Source: an uncultured Cohaesibacter sp.
GTDB taxonomy: Bacteria > Pseudomonadota > Alphaproteobacteria > Rhizobiales > Cohaesibacteraceae
DNA: 64,000 nucleotides
NCBI RefSeq assembly: GCF_963678225.1
Contig: NZ_OY782764.1
Location: 588,001-652,000 of the forward strand
Direction of reading: 5' to 3'
The translations under genes were made by a program, and so were the position numbers. Within the stretch, counting starts at the first letter, position 1, and the number at the start of each line of letters is the position of its first letter. The notes under the pieces are model-generated. The model searched no databases and was not told the DNA's origin. It saw nothing but the letters and a program-made list of their open reading frames with translations. Below are positions 35,301 to 45,043 of the stretch, in pieces.

Positions 35301-37097
35301 CGATGCAATTGGCTTCGTCGCATGGTCAAGCCAGAGGCGGCATTGAGGGCTAAGACCATCCATCAGTGTCTCCCTCACGCGAGCATGATAGGCATCCAGC
35401 CAGATCACTTCTTCTTGTGTCAGTCTATCCAGGGAGAAAAGCCCAAGATCGATTGGCACAAGCGTCAGAGGAAGGAACGAGCAAAAGCCACTATCTTCGG
35501 CGATGACTTCGACCTGATTTTCGACCCTCAAGCCAAAACCATCCTCAAGATAATAACCCGGCTCAATCGTCATGATGTTGCCTGCCTCAAGCCCGAAACA
35601 GTTCGGCAATTTACCAAGACGATGAGGATATTCATGCACCAGCAAATTATGGCCGACCCCATGTCCCGTGCCGTGATCATAATCAAGCCCGAGCTGCCAG
35701 AGATGCATACGGGCCAGCGCATCAAGCTGGTGCGGAAAGGTGCCCCCGGGAAACTTCGCCATGGACAGGGAGAGGAAGCCACGCAACACCGCCGTTGTGG
35801 CCGGTTTCAATACCTCAGGACAGTCACCGAATGAAAAGGTGCGGGTCGCATCCGTTGTGCCGCTTTCATATTGTCCGCCACAATCAAGCAAATAGAGAGA
35901 ACCCGGCAGAAGCGGCGCATCGCGTGCCGGCGTAGGATTGTAATGGCACATGGCGGCATTCGGGCCGACTGCAGAAATCGGCTTGAAGCTGGGTTCTCGG
36001 TAGCCTGAAACAGCCTGTCGGAACTCGTTGATTTTATCGCCTGCCTCACACTCGGTCACAGGATTTCCTGCGGCGGCACGCCTTGGCACTTCAACACTGA
36101 GCCAATGGCAATATTCCACCCACGCGATGCCATCGGCATGATGTGCATCGCGATACCCTTTCAGTTCGGCTTTTGTTTTGCGGGCCTTGCGGATCATGAT
36201 TGGATTGCTACGCGGAACAAGCGTTGCGCCAGCACTTTCGGCAGAGACCTTCACGGCATCGGGCGCAAACATGGGGTCAAAGCCGACACGCTTGCCTTGT
36301 GCCTCCAGTCCAAGGCGGGAAAGAAAGTCCGCCGGAGAAAACGATTGGACGTCGAGACCCTCCATGCCATCACCGGCTATTTTTTGCGGCTCAATGAACC
36401 AGCTCACCGCACCTTTTGACGGAATGATGGCAAAAGACAAGGGAACCGGATGCATGGGAATATCGCTGCCGCGACGGTTGAGCAGCCAGGCGATTTCATC
36501 AGGGCGACTTTCGACCCAAAGCTCGATCTGATCTGCACGAAGCTCTTCGCGAATCTGGGCAAGCTTCTCAGTAAATGAAAGCCCGCTCAGACTCTCCGGC
36601 ATTGCCCGCACCTTCCCCACGGGAGAGGCAGGTCGTTCAGCCCATATGGCACCGAAGGGATCATCGAGCGGTATTAGCTCCGCGCCACAAGTTCCCAAGG
36701 CGTCTCGCAATGCATCGACCTGATCAACAGACCAGAGCATCGGATCATATCCGATCCGCAAGGCGGAATGCTCACCCTGTGTCGCAATCCATTTCCCCGG
36801 CGGGGTCTGATGTAGATGGGCAATCTGCCAAAAGGCCGCATCAATCTGTCTGCTCGCCTGCACCTGATAGCGCCCGTCAACAAACAGAACGGCCTCTTGC
36901 TGCAACACCAAAGCCCGCCCGAGCGACCCGGAAAAGCCACTGAGCCAAAAAAGGCAACGATCATGCTCCGGGCAATCCTCACTCTGGTGCGCATCGGCGC
37001 TGGTTACGAGATAGGCATCCACCTTCTGGTCAACCATCCATAGGCGCAACGCGGCAAGACGATCGGCAGGCAGACAAACGGTTTTATCAGGGCTCAT
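35280..37097 (-). CDS. Xaa-Pro aminopeptidase P family (M24B)
   Basis: A 605-residue cytoplasmic metallopeptidase that removes N-terminal residues preceding proline. Two creatinase-like N-terminal domains are followed by the M24 pita-bread domain with metal ligands in LLDCGGQYESGTTDATRTF (two Asp), HGTGHGVGHNLLVHEYP (His), TIEPGYYLEDGFGLRVENQ (two Glu). AGGAGG six bases upstream supports the ATG at 37097 over longer frames. The last codons (GSVAKN and the TAG) are supplied by the terminal repeat of the adjacent IS6-family element, so the native stop has been replaced while the peptidase domain is complete. It is the last gene of the peptide-transport operon. Confidence 0.9.
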   Translation of the reverse strand: MSPDKTVCLPADRLAALRLWMVDQKVDAYLVTSADAHQSEDCPEHDRCLFWLSGFSGSLGRALVLQQEAVLFVDGRYQVQASRQIDAAFWQIAHLHQTPPGKWIATQGEHSALRIGYDPMLWSVDQVDALRDALGTCGAELIPLDDPFGAIWAERPASPVGKVRAMPESLSGLSFTEKLAQIREELRADQIELWVESRPDEIAWLLNRRGSDIPMHPVPLSFAIIPSKGAVSWFIEPQKIAGDGMEGLDVQSFSPADFLSRLGLEAQGKRVGFDPMFAPDAVKVSAESAGATLVPRSNPIMIRKARKTKAELKGYRDAHHADGIAWVEYCHWLSVEVPRRAAAGNPVTECEAGDKINEFRQAVSGYREPSFKPISAVGPNAAMCHYNPTPARDAPLLPGSLYLLDCGGQYESGTTDATRTFSFGDCPEVLKPATTAVLRGFLSLSMAKFPGGTFPHQLDALARMHLWQLGLDYDHGTGHGVGHNLLVHEYPHRLGKLPNCFGLEAGNIMTIEPGYYLEDGFGLRVENQVEVIAEDSGFCSFLPLTLVPIDLGLFSLDRLTQEEVIWLDAYHARVRETLMDGLSPQCRLWLDHATKPIASGSVAKN

Positions 37098-37149
37098 GGA
37101 TAGCCTCCTGTTACAAGTCCGGTATCGAGCGACACCCACCCCCGAAGGG

Positions 37150-38103
37150 CTAGCGCATGCGCGGATCCAGAAGGGTGTAGAGAAGATCAACAATGATATT
37201 GGCCATCACGATAAACAAACCACCCAGCATCACCACACCGATGATGATGGGCCGATCCTGATTGGCCACCGCTTGCACAGCCAACGCGCCCACACCTTGC
37301 AGGCCATAAACCTGTTCGATGACGATGGAGCCGCCAAGCAAAAAGGCGATATCTGCTCCCAACTGAGTGATCAGCGGTGTAAGAGTGGCCCGCATGGCAT
37401 GCTTATAGATGACCTTGCCTTCCGAGATCCCCTTGGCGCGCGCGGTGCGAATATAGTCCTCTCCCAAAACCTGCAAGAGCTGGCCGCGCGTCAGACGCGC
37501 ATAGATGGCCGCAGTTACCAGCGCCAGAGTGGTCCAGGGCAACACCAAGTGCCATGCCCAATCGGCCGGGTTATCGAGAAACGGCTTGTAGCCGCCCGCA
37601 GGGAAAAGCATGAAACCCGCCTTTCGCGGCAGAAAATAGAGACAGTAAAGCGACAGCATGCCGAGCACGAAGGTGGGAAAACTGAGCCCGATCAGAATGA
37701 AAGTCTGCCCGAGCCTGTCCTTTTTGCTGCCTGCATTGCGCGCTGACATGACCCCTATGGGAATGCCAATAGCCAGCCAGACAATCACCCCGCCGATAAC
37801 AAGGGAAACGGTCGCCGGAATACGGCGGGTGATGAGATCTAGAACCGGCTGCTGATTGCGATAGGAATAGCCAAGATCTCCTTGTATGGCTTTGCTGACA
37901 AAGCTGCCATATTGCACGATGATCGGCCGATCCAGCCCCAGATTTTCGCGGATCTGCTCAAGCTGGGCTTCTGTTGCCTTGTCGCCGGCCACCACGCGGG
38001 CAGGATCGCCCGGCGCGACAAAAAACAGGAAGAAGACAAAAACGGACAAGGAAACCAGCACTAGACAGGCAAACAGCAAACGTTGCATAAAATATCGGAT
38101 CAT
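37150..38103 (-). CDS. Peptide ABC transporter permease, DppB/OppB type
   Basis: A 317-residue inner-membrane permease with the DppB-type N-terminus (MIRYFMQRLLFACLVLVSLSVFVFF) and about six membrane helices. The EAA-like cytoplasmic loop sits around EDYIRTARAKGISEGKVIYKHAMRATLTPLI. FVAPGDPARVVAGD after the first helix is typical of the family. It overlaps the second permease gene by ATGA. It forms the channel together with that protein for peptide or similar substrates delivered by the binding protein at 41146. Confidence 0.92.
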   Translation of the reverse strand: MIRYFMQRLLFACLVLVSLSVFVFFLFFVAPGDPARVVAGDKATEAQLEQIRENLGLDRPIIVQYGSFVSKAIQGDLGYSYRNQQPVLDLITRRIPATVSLVIGGVIVWLAIGIPIGVMSARNAGSKKDRLGQTFILIGLSFPTFVLGMLSLYCLYFLPRKAGFMLFPAGGYKPFLDNPADWAWHLVLPWTTLALVTAAIYARLTRGQLLQVLGEDYIRTARAKGISEGKVIYKHAMRATLTPLITQLGADIAFLLGGSIVIEQVYGLQGVGALAVQAVANQDRPIIIGVVMLGGLFIVMANIIVDLLYTLLDPRMR

Positions 38104-39122
38104 TGGTGCGTGCCTCCCTCAGACGCCTTGCCCTTGGCCAACCAGCCAAACAGGGTATTTCCCTTTTTCTTGCGTGGTTTGATGCGGCGTCCCTTGGGAT
38201 CAAGCGCATCGCGTAGCCCATCACCCAGAATATTGAAGGCCAGCGTCGACATGAGCAGCGCCAGACCAGGGAACACTACAAGCCACCAAGCAACCAGATA
38301 AACCGAGTTGGCCCCGGCGTCGGCAAGCATACCGCCCCAGCTCGCGGTAGGCGGCGTGATACCAAGCCCGAGAAAGCTCAAGGTTGCTTCAAAGACGATC
38401 GAGCTGGGAATCATCATGGTGGTGTAGACAATAATCGGCACCGACAGGTTGGGCAGGATATCGCGCAAGAGGATCGAAAGCGGACTGGCGCCCAGACTGC
38501 GGCTTGCTTCGATAAACTCCCGTTTGGTGAGCGAAGCGGTTTCGGCCCGGATCACGCGGCCCATTGTTGTCCAACTGAAAAAGACGATCACACCGATGGA
38601 CAGGGTCAGTGAGGGCCCGAAGACCGACACAAGCGCAAGCGCACAGAGCAGGAACGGCACGCTCATCACCAGATCCATCACTCGACCGAGCACAACATCG
38701 ACCCAGCCACCGAAAAAGCCGGAAATCATCCCGATTGTGATCCCGATCACCGCCGACGCAAAGGCGGCGAGAACCCCGACCGCAAGAGAAATGCGCGCAC
38801 CATAGGCCAGACGGACCAGAACATCGCGCCCCAGTTGATCGGCCCCCAGCAAAAATTCCCCGTTGGGACCAACCGGCAGTCCGAAGGGCGACATGCCGGT
38901 TTCGCGGAATTGGGCATTGGGGTCATGGCCGGTCCAGTAAACAACCAGAGGGGCGAAAATGGCAAAGAGGGACAGGATGACAATGAAGACAACGGCTGTC
39001 AGTAGAGCCGGATCTTTAAGGATCCGGCGCATTGTCAAAGCGAAGGAACCCCGCTGCACCACCTTTTCAGAGGCTTTTGGAGCGTTGGTTTCAACTGGCA
39101 TGGTCTCATCGATCTGCGTCAT
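38100..39122 (-). CDS. Peptide ABC transporter permease, DppC/OppC type
   Basis: A 340-residue inner-membrane permease. The first helix (TAVVFIVILSLFAIFAPLVV) is followed by the OppC_N region with HDPNAQFRETGMSPFGLPVGPNGEFLLGADQLGRDVLVRL in family order, then about five helices and the EAA loop REFIEASRSLGASPLSILLRDILPN. The basic tail (KGRRIKPRKKKGN) is cytoplasmic. It overlaps both neighbours by 4 bp, so the transporter genes are translationally coupled. Confidence 0.92.
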   Translation of the reverse strand: MTQIDETMPVETNAPKASEKVVQRGSFALTMRRILKDPALLTAVVFIVILSLFAIFAPLVVYWTGHDPNAQFRETGMSPFGLPVGPNGEFLLGADQLGRDVLVRLAYGARISLAVGVLAAFASAVIGITIGMISGFFGGWVDVVLGRVMDLVMSVPFLLCALALVSVFGPSLTLSIGVIVFFSWTTMGRVIRAETASLTKREFIEASRSLGASPLSILLRDILPNLSVPIIVYTTMMIPSSIVFEATLSFLGLGITPPTASWGGMLADAGANSVYLVAWWLVVFPGLALLMSTLAFNILGDGLRDALDPKGRRIKPRKKKGNTLFGWLAKGKASEGGTHQ

Positions 39123-40996
39123 AGGGAGGCCTCCATCACGACATCATCGAACACTGCCGTCGCCGGCACGGTCTCTACCAGTTTTCTGGCGCTACGCTCC
39201 TGCAAGGGTGGCGGATCCTGAATGGCATCAAGCAATTTGCGGGTGAAGGGATGACTAGGCTTTGCAAAAAGCTTATCGGATTCGTTCAACTCCACAATCT
39301 GGCCCGCATCCATCACCGCGATCTTGTCACAGACATGGCGCACAACAGACAAGTCGTGGCTGATAAAGAGGTAGGTCAGGTTGAGGTCTCTTTGCAGCTC
39401 TTGCATAAGATTGAGGATCTGGGCCTGAATGGAGACATCAAGAGCCGAGACGGGCTCATCAAAGATGATGAGAGACGGCTTGAGGGCCAAAGCCCGTGCA
39501 ATGCCGATGCGCTGGCGCTGACCGCCGGAAAATTCCGAAGGGAAGCGGTTATAATGCTCGGGATTGAGCCCGACCATTTCCATCAGCTCCTGCACCTTCT
39601 TTTTCTGCTCGGCCCCATGGGCGACATCGTGAATGCGAAACGGATCGCCAATGATCGCGCCAATGCGCCGCCGCGGATTGAGCGAGCCGACAGGATCCTG
39701 AAAGACCAGCTGCACATGGCGCCGCATTTGCCGCCAACGTTGTCCGGTGACAGACAGAATGGGCACCCCGTCCAGCGTAACTTCGCCAGCACTGGCCGGA
39801 ATGAGGCCCGCAATCACGCGGGCAAGAGTGGATTTGCCACAACCGGATTCTCCAACCAAACCAAAGGTTTCACCCTTGTGAATCTGCAGATTGATGCCCT
39901 TGAGCACCTCGGTGCTGCGCTTCTTGCCAAACATGCTCTTGGCATGGAAGGTGAGCCTCACATCCTGCACATCCACAACGATCGGCCGCTTGCTGACTGA
40001 CTTTTGCTGGCCAGTAGCTAGGGTCACGGACTGCGTATCATGAGCGCTGAAATGGCAAAGCGCTTCGGCCCCGTCATCATATTTTTGCAGAGGCGGGCGC
40101 GCGCTGCGGCATTGATCCTGAACCTGAGGGCAGCGCTCGGCAAAGATGCAGCCTCCGGGCTGATCAAGCAAGCTTGGCGGGTTGCCCTGGATCGGTTCCA
40201 GACTTTTACCGCCGGTCTCCTGCGATGAGGGTGATGATTTGAGCAGGCCCAGCGTATAGGGATGGGCCGGATTGGAAAACAGACTTTCCGTTGCACCAAT
40301 TTCAAGGCGCGTACCCGCATACATCACCATGGCATGATCGGCGATATTGGCGAGCAGACCCAGATCATGGGTGATCATGATGACCGTTGTGCCAAAGGTG
40401 CGACGCATCTCATCAAGCAGATCCATGATCTGCACCTGAACCGTCACATCCAGTGCCGTTGTGGGTTCATCAGCGATGATCAGCGGCGGGTGCAACACAA
40501 GCGCCATGGCAATCATCACACGCTGGCGCATGCCACCGGAAAACTGGTGCGGATAATCATCAAACCGGCTCTTGGCATCCTCAATGCCAACCTTTTCGAG
40601 CATGTCCACCGTGAGTGCGCGCGCTTCTTCGGCACTAATCTTGCGGTGGGTATGGATCATCTCGGTGATCTGCGACCCGATGGTGAAATAAGGGTGCAAG
40701 CTTGAGAGGGGATCCTGAAAGACCATACCGATATGGGAGCCTCTCAGGTCCTGCAGCTCCTTTTGCGACATTTTCAAAAGATCCTGCCCCTGAAAAAGCA
40801 CCTCCCCCGTAATTTCGGCTCCGGGCAACAGGCCCGTAATTGCCTGCATCAGCACGCTCTTGCCAGAGCCGGATTCCCCTGCAATGCCAAAAACCTCTCC
40901 GGCTTCCACCGAGAAGGAAATAGAATTGGCGGCATAAATGACCCCGTCCTCGGTGGGAATTCGGATCGTAACATTGTGCGCTTCGATTAACGGCAT
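39119..40996 (-). CDS. Peptide ABC transporter ATPase with two fused nucleotide-binding domains
   Basis: A 625-residue fusion of DppD- and DppF-like ATPases, as in GsiA. Domain 1 (about 1-320) has Walker [13 protein letters not shown], signature [15 protein letters not shown] and Walker [13 protein letters not shown], then an oligopeptide C-terminal region with a Cys cluster ([14 protein letters not shown]) that may hold an iron-sulfur cluster in such proteins. Domain 2 has [28 protein letters not shown] and [12 protein letters not shown]. Both sites look competent. It is expressed after the binding-protein gene, with a strong hairpin between them. Confidence 0.93.
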   Translation of the reverse strand: MPLIEAHNVTIRIPTEDGVIYAANSISFSVEAGEVFGIAGESGSGKSVLMQAITGLLPGAEITGEVLFQGQDLLKMSQKELQDLRGSHIGMVFQDPLSSLHPYFTIGSQITEMIHTHRKISAEEARALTVDMLEKVGIEDAKSRFDDYPHQFSGGMRQRVMIAMALVLHPPLIIADEPTTALDVTVQVQIMDLLDEMRRTFGTTVIMITHDLGLLANIADHAMVMYAGTRLEIGATESLFSNPAHPYTLGLLKSSPSSQETGGKSLEPIQGNPPSLLDQPGGCIFAERCPQVQDQCRSARPPLQKYDDGAEALCHFSAHDTQSVTLATGQQKSVSKRPIVVDVQDVRLTFHAKSMFGKKRSTEVLKGINLQIHKGETFGLVGESGCGKSTLARVIAGLIPASAGEVTLDGVPILSVTGQRWRQMRRHVQLVFQDPVGSLNPRRRIGAIIGDPFRIHDVAHGAEQKKKVQELMEMVGLNPEHYNRFPSEFSGGQRQRIGIARALALKPSLIIFDEPVSALDVSIQAQILNLMQELQRDLNLTYLFISHDLSVVRHVCDKIAVMDAGQIVELNESDKLFAKPSHPFTRKLLDAIQDPPPLQERSARKLVETVPATAVFDDVVMEASL

Positions 40997-41087
40997 GACC
41001 GGCAGCTTTCCGTTCGTCTGTTTGATTGGTCCTGAAGCAAGGCATCAAGGCCTACCGCCAGCAACAGACGGCAGACTTGAACAGCGC

Positions 41088-41124
41088 GGGTGATCCGGCC
41101 GTAAGGATAGCGGCCGGGTCACCC
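41088..41124 (-). other. Strong intercistronic hairpin between binding protein and ATPase genes
   Basis: A 14-bp stem (GGGTGATCCGGCCG / CGGCCGGGTCACCC, one wobble) with a 9-nt loop and no T run. It sits 22 bp after the binding-protein stop. Such structures typically protect the 3' end of a highly expressed binding-protein mRNA and lower expression of the downstream transporter genes. That role is inferred from position. Confidence 0.65.
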
Positions 41125-41145
41125 TTGATGAAGAAAGGAAACGCC

Positions 41146-42915
41146 TTAGCGATCCAGCCACACGTTGGTGTAGTCACCCTGCGCACTGAGCGCATATGGC
41201 TGGAAATTCTCAACAGCCTCACCGTGATACATGACGATATTTTCGCTGACCATGGGAACGACCGGAGCGTCTTTCATGACCATCTCATCGACGTCACCCC
41301 ACAATTTAGCCGTCTCTTCGGGCGTGGTCGCATTGATGGCCTTTTTGGCCAGAGCCGTTGCATCCGCGTTGTTATAGTCGGTGTAATTGTAGGTCTGGTG
41401 GTTGCCGTCATAGGTAAATTGTGGCTGGAAGACAGAACGGGCAGCCCCGCCAACCCAGTCCGGAGACCAACCAACCGGGGCAATATCCCAGGTACCTTCC
41501 TTGGTGTTGCGCGGATTGGTCATAAACTTGGAATAATAGTCCGCAGGCGCGACCGGGGTCAGTTCAAGCGTGATGCCTGCCTTTGCCATGGCTGCCTGCA
41601 CGGTCTGGGCCACAGCTGGCTCAATGCCTTTGTTGCGGTATGGCATCTTGAAGGTGATGCCATCAGGATAGCCCGCTTCAGCCAGAAGGGCCTTGGCCTT
41701 TTCCGGATCACCCTTGGAATCTTCAGAAGGATAGAGATCAAAGTCATGATAGCCCAACACACCCGGGCCGAAGATACCATGCTGAGGTGCGGCAACAGCT
41801 GGTCCGCCCATCTGCTGGACAATGGCTGCACGGTCGATGGCATAGTTGAGAGCCTGACGGACCTTGACGTCCTTGAGGGCCCCATCATTGTTGCCGGAAA
41901 CCGTGTTGATGAAGATGAAGGACGTACGGCCAACCCCCATGGTGGAAAGCTTTTCATCGCCCGTCATTGTCAGCATCTGCAAGATGGCCGGTGGAATGAT
42001 AATATCCCAGACCACATCGGCATCGCCTGCCTGAAGCTGCTGGATGGCAGCATCAGCCTGCAAACCGAAGGTGATGTCAATCTTGTCCACATAGGCTGCA
42101 CGCAGCGGATCGCTTTCGGCATTCCATGACGGATTGCGCTCCAGCACCAGCTTGCTATCAGGCACATAGTCGGTCGGGGTGTAAGGGCCGGAGGCGATAT
42201 AGTTGTCGCGGTAATCCGGGCTGTCCGGCATATAATCGAGCACTTCCACTGGGGCCGGAGTGGCACTCGGCAGAGACAGCATATAGATGAAATCGCCCGC
42301 TTCTTCCTTCAATTTGAAGGTGACGGTCTTGTCATCCGCTTCTGTGATGCCGGAGATGTCATTTTCCTGAATATAGGCCTTCATGGCGTCGACAGTCGGG
42401 TCGACCTTGGAGAAGCCTTCGCAGAAGCTATCCATACCCTCGATGAGCGAGGTGTAATAGGTCAGAGCAAAAGACCCGAGCGCCGGATTGCACATGCGTT
42501 TGATTCCGCGCTCAACATCTTCCGACGTGATTTGACGGGCACCATCAGGTGCGTTCCATGTCGCTCCGTCGCGAAGTGTGAACGTGTAGGAAAGGCCGTC
42601 TGCGCTCGGCTGAGGCACCTCGGTTGCCAGATCACCAACCGGTGTTATCCGCACCGTTTCATCCGTTGACGATTCATAGCTGATCAGCGTGCGCTGGGTC
42701 GGGCGCAGAAAGTTGTTGGTGGTAACCAGACCGGCGCTGGTGGGATCGAACCGGTCAATGTCTGCGGTACCGACAACCTTGAGCGTGCCACCCTGTTGAG
42801 GGGCAGCATTGGCATCAATGCCGATGGAAAGCGTCGCTGCGGCAGCAACACCACAAAGCAGCGTCCGGGTGATGGTGCCGGACAGGCCACAAGTCTTCAT
42901 TTTGAACTGAGACAT
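41146..42915 (-). CDS. Periplasmic peptide-binding protein (SBP family 5)
   Basis: A 589-residue extracytoplasmic solute-binding protein. Signal peptide from MSQFKMKTCG to about SIGIDANA, then QQGGTLKVVGTADIDRFDPTS, the family 5 opening. Further typical segments are YTFTLRDGATWNAPDGARQI, VRQALNYAIDRAAIVQQM and the long C-terminal lobe. The ATG at 42915 has GAGGAG upstream; a longer frame starts at 42975. Substrate class is peptides or related compounds such as nickel complexes or glutathione; the operon's peptidase and C-S lyase-family genes favour peptides. A regulator-like palindrome lies about 100 bp upstream. Confidence 0.9.
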   Translation of the reverse strand: MSQFKMKTCGLSGTITRTLLCGVAAAATLSIGIDANAAPQQGGTLKVVGTADIDRFDPTSAGLVTTNNFLRPTQRTLISYESSTDETVRITPVGDLATEVPQPSADGLSYTFTLRDGATWNAPDGARQITSEDVERGIKRMCNPALGSFALTYYTSLIEGMDSFCEGFSKVDPTVDAMKAYIQENDISGITEADDKTVTFKLKEEAGDFIYMLSLPSATPAPVEVLDYMPDSPDYRDNYIASGPYTPTDYVPDSKLVLERNPSWNAESDPLRAAYVDKIDITFGLQADAAIQQLQAGDADVVWDIIIPPAILQMLTMTGDEKLSTMGVGRTSFIFINTVSGNNDGALKDVKVRQALNYAIDRAAIVQQMGGPAVAAPQHGIFGPGVLGYHDFDLYPSEDSKGDPEKAKALLAEAGYPDGITFKMPYRNKGIEPAVAQTVQAAMAKAGITLELTPVAPADYYSKFMTNPRNTKEGTWDIAPVGWSPDWVGGAARSVFQPQFTYDGNHQTYNYTDYNNADATALAKKAINATTPEETAKLWGDVDEMVMKDAPVVPMVSENIVMYHGEAVENFQPYALSAQGDYTNVWLDR

Positions 42916-43017
42916 CAGTTTCTCCTCTGAAGATGATCGATGGAAAGGTGTGTTTTTATAGTTTTGTATTTTCATAGTATTATCACTGAATATTCATACG
43001 TCAATATTTTGTATTAT

Positions 43018-43036
43018 AATTGTCGACATATGACAG
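43018..43036. promoter_or_regulatory. Candidate FadR-type operator upstream of the peptide transport operon
   Basis: The bases AATTGTCGACA-TATGACAG contain the palindrome TGTCGACA and the wider TGTC...GACA. A near copy (AATTGTCGACA-G-TATG) lies at 45267 in front of the regulator and GH127 genes. Downstream on the minus strand a possible promoter follows: TTGACG (complement 42999-43004) and TAATAC or GATAAT near 42977-42984, with spacing 14-16. The site would overlap or flank the -35 region. Assignment to the GntR regulator is inference. Confidence 0.5.
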
Positions 43037-43091
43037 AGACAAAGTTGAAATCCTGCCGCTTCTCTCGGCATTTTTACCAAGGGAGAGAGAT

Positions 43092-44252
43092 TCAGGATTT
43101 GGAAGCAGCCTCCAATGCCTCCGAAAGGTCGTGCCAGAGAGTTTCGGTTCCTTCCAGACCGACATGCAGGCGCACCGATTGTGGCGATTGCCCGAAGGCG
43201 CGCGCCGAATTGGGTTCAGATTTCTGTTGCAGTCCAACATCGCCCGGCACAATGAGGCTTTCATGCCCTCCCCAGCTAACGCCAAGCTTGAACAGCTTGA
43301 GTGCGTTGCAGAATCTGCGCATGTCGACATGATCCGCCAGCAAAATGGAAAAAAGGCCTGTTGTTCCCTTTAGCCCCTGGGGCAAAGGCGCAAGGCCGGG
43401 ATGATAGACCTTGACCACCTCATCCCGCTCACACAGGCGGCGGGCGAGCTCAAGCGCGCTTTCCTGATGGGCCATTACACGTTGCGGCAAAGTGCGCAGA
43501 CCGCGCAGCAGCAGCCAGGCATCCATGGGCGCAATCCGCCCGCCCAGATAGGGATAGATCTCACCCCGAATGCGAGCGATATTCTCTTTCGATCCAGCAA
43601 CGACGCCGGCAACCACATCGCTGTGCCCACCGATATATTTCGAAGCGGAATGCACGACCAGATCAACGCCTAGCTCGAGCGGGTTCTGGAAGACCGGCGT
43701 GGCCCAGCTATTGTCAATCACGCTGAACACGCCATGCTTTTGAGCCATAGCCGCAAGAGCGCCTACATCCAGCGCTTCCATCACCCAGCTTGTCGGGCTT
43801 TCCATATAGAATAGCCGTGCGCCAGCTAGAGCCGCCTCCACGGCGGCGTGGTCTGTGCCATCAACATAAGTCACATCGATTTGCATGCGCTTGATGTAGG
43901 TACCGAACAGGCGGAAGGCATCCGGATAGACATTACGCACCACCACAATTCTGTCCCCCGGCGCCACATTCGAGAGAATGGCTGCTGAAATGGCTGCCAT
44001 GCCTGAGGCAAAGGCAATCGCATCATCGGCCATCTCCAACGCCGCAATCTTCTCTTCCAGCGCCCGAACCGTGGGATTGAGACCGCGGCTATAGACCGGT
44101 CGCTCAAGATCTCCCCTGTAAGTAGCCACCATCTCTTCATAGCTGCTGAAGGTGAAAAGAGAAGTCTGCACAATGGGCGGAACAACAGCGTCCTGCGGAT
44201 TATGTTCGTCATGGGCAAGGATCAACTGTGCCCGTTCCACGCATGAAGTCAT
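43092..44252 (-). CDS. PLP-dependent Cys/Met metabolism enzyme, cystathionine beta-lyase-like
   Basis: A 386-residue cytoplasmic PLP enzyme of the trans-sulfuration family. Landmarks are YSRGLNPTVRALEEKIAALE, DAIAFASGMAAISAAIL, FYMESPTSWVMEALDVGAL, and the PLP lysine in VVHSASKYIGGHSDVVAG. It most resembles cystathionine beta-lyase (C-S bond cleavage giving pyruvate, ammonia and a thiol), but gamma-lyase or gamma-synthase activity cannot be ruled out by eye. The gene overlaps the upstream GntR regulator by ATGA and precedes the peptide transporter operon, so its substrate may arrive as a sulfur-containing peptide or conjugate. Confidence 0.85.
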   Translation of the reverse strand: MTSCVERAQLILAHDEHNPQDAVVPPIVQTSLFTFSSYEEMVATYRGDLERPVYSRGLNPTVRALEEKIAALEMADDAIAFASGMAAISAAILSNVAPGDRIVVVRNVYPDAFRLFGTYIKRMQIDVTYVDGTDHAAVEAALAGARLFYMESPTSWVMEALDVGALAAMAQKHGVFSVIDNSWATPVFQNPLELGVDLVVHSASKYIGGHSDVVAGVVAGSKENIARIRGEIYPYLGGRIAPMDAWLLLRGLRTLPQRVMAHQESALELARRLCERDEVVKVYHPGLAPLPQGLKGTTGLFSILLADHVDMRRFCNALKLFKLGVSWGGHESLIVPGDVGLQQKSEPNSARAFGQSPQSVRLHVGLEGTETLWHDLSEALEAASKS

Positions 44253-45043
44253 GGTTTCATCATCCTGATGTCGTCTTCTACCGAATTGAGGAGCTTTCGG
44301 GTCTCCTGTTCGGCTCTATGAGGGTCTTGATCACGGATCGCTTCAAAAAGGGTCCGGTGATAGGGAAAGGAATTGGAGGCAAAGTCTGGCCGTCCATAGG
44401 GACGCGTCCAGAAGCGTTCGAACAGATCGCGGAACTGCTCCAGAAGCTGGCGAAATAGCGGGTTATGAGCGGCATCATATATGGACAGGTGAAACGCAAG
44501 ATCCGCCGGACCGCTGCCCCCTTCGGGCTTGAACAGACTTTCCATATGGATAAGCGCGTCTTCCATCCGCACGATGTCTTCCTCGGTGCGTCGCTTGGCA
44601 GCAGCGATAGAAGCTTCCACCTCGATACCGCGCCGCACTTCCAGCGCCTTGAGCAGCAGATCTTCAAGCCCGTCAGTATCCAGAGAGAGCGGCATATAAA
44701 CGGTATCGGACGTTATTGTACGCAGCAAAAATGTACCCGACCCGATGCGAGGTTCCAGAATGCCAAGGGCAGCCAATTGACTGACAGCTTCCCGCACGCT
44801 GGTCCGCGCCACGCCCAACGCTTCCGCCAAATCCCGCTCAGGCGGCAAGCGATCACCCGGCACCATTTTTTGCCGCGTGATGAACTTGGCCAGAGCCTTG
44901 ATCACTTGCTCGCTCCGCCCCTGTTGGGGAAGCGGTTTCAACCCTGAGACGCGCTTTTTCCTGTCTTTCAATGCAACACTCTTTGGTAATAGGTCTGACC
45001 AATTCAAAGAGAAGGAAACTGGGGATAACTTGTCCTCTTTCAC
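44249..45043 (-). CDS. GntR-family regulator, FadR/FCD subgroup
   Basis: A transcription factor of up to 264 residues. The winged helix reads VIKALAKFITRQKMVPGDRLPPERDLAEALGVARTSVREAVSQL, and the C-terminal all-helical FCD ligand domain has LAFHLSIYDAAHNPLFRQLL and SFPYHRTLFEAIRDQDPHRAE with metal-binding His positions. The start is uncertain: GTG at 45043 directly follows GAGAGG with no spacing, while TTG at 44971 gives a 240-residue protein of more usual length. It is coupled to the C-S lyase-like gene and divergent from the GH127 gene. Palindromes at 45267 and 43018 are its probable binding sites. Confidence 0.87.
   Translation of the reverse strand: MKEDKLSPVSFSLNWSDLLPKSVALKDRKKRVSGLKPLPQQGRSEQVIKALAKFITRQKMVPGDRLPPERDLAEALGVARTSVREAVSQLAALGILEPRIGSGTFLLRTITSDTVYMPLSLDTDGLEDLLLKALEVRRGIEVEASIAAAKRRTEEDIVRMEDALIHMESLFKPEGGSGPADLAFHLSIYDAAHNPLFRQLLEQFRDLFERFWTRPYGRPDFASNSFPYHRTLFEAIRDQDPHRAEQETRKLLNSVEDDIRMMKP

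Noticed and set aside
41088..41124. Terminator between the peptide-binding protein gene and the transporter genes
   Set aside because: The stem is strong, but neither strand has a following T run and the operon continues directly, so a stabilising hairpin is more likely.
41026..42129. A 367-residue frame opposite the peptide-binding protein gene
   Set aside because: Antisense shadow; the minus-strand protein has a signal peptide and clear family 5 features over the same span.
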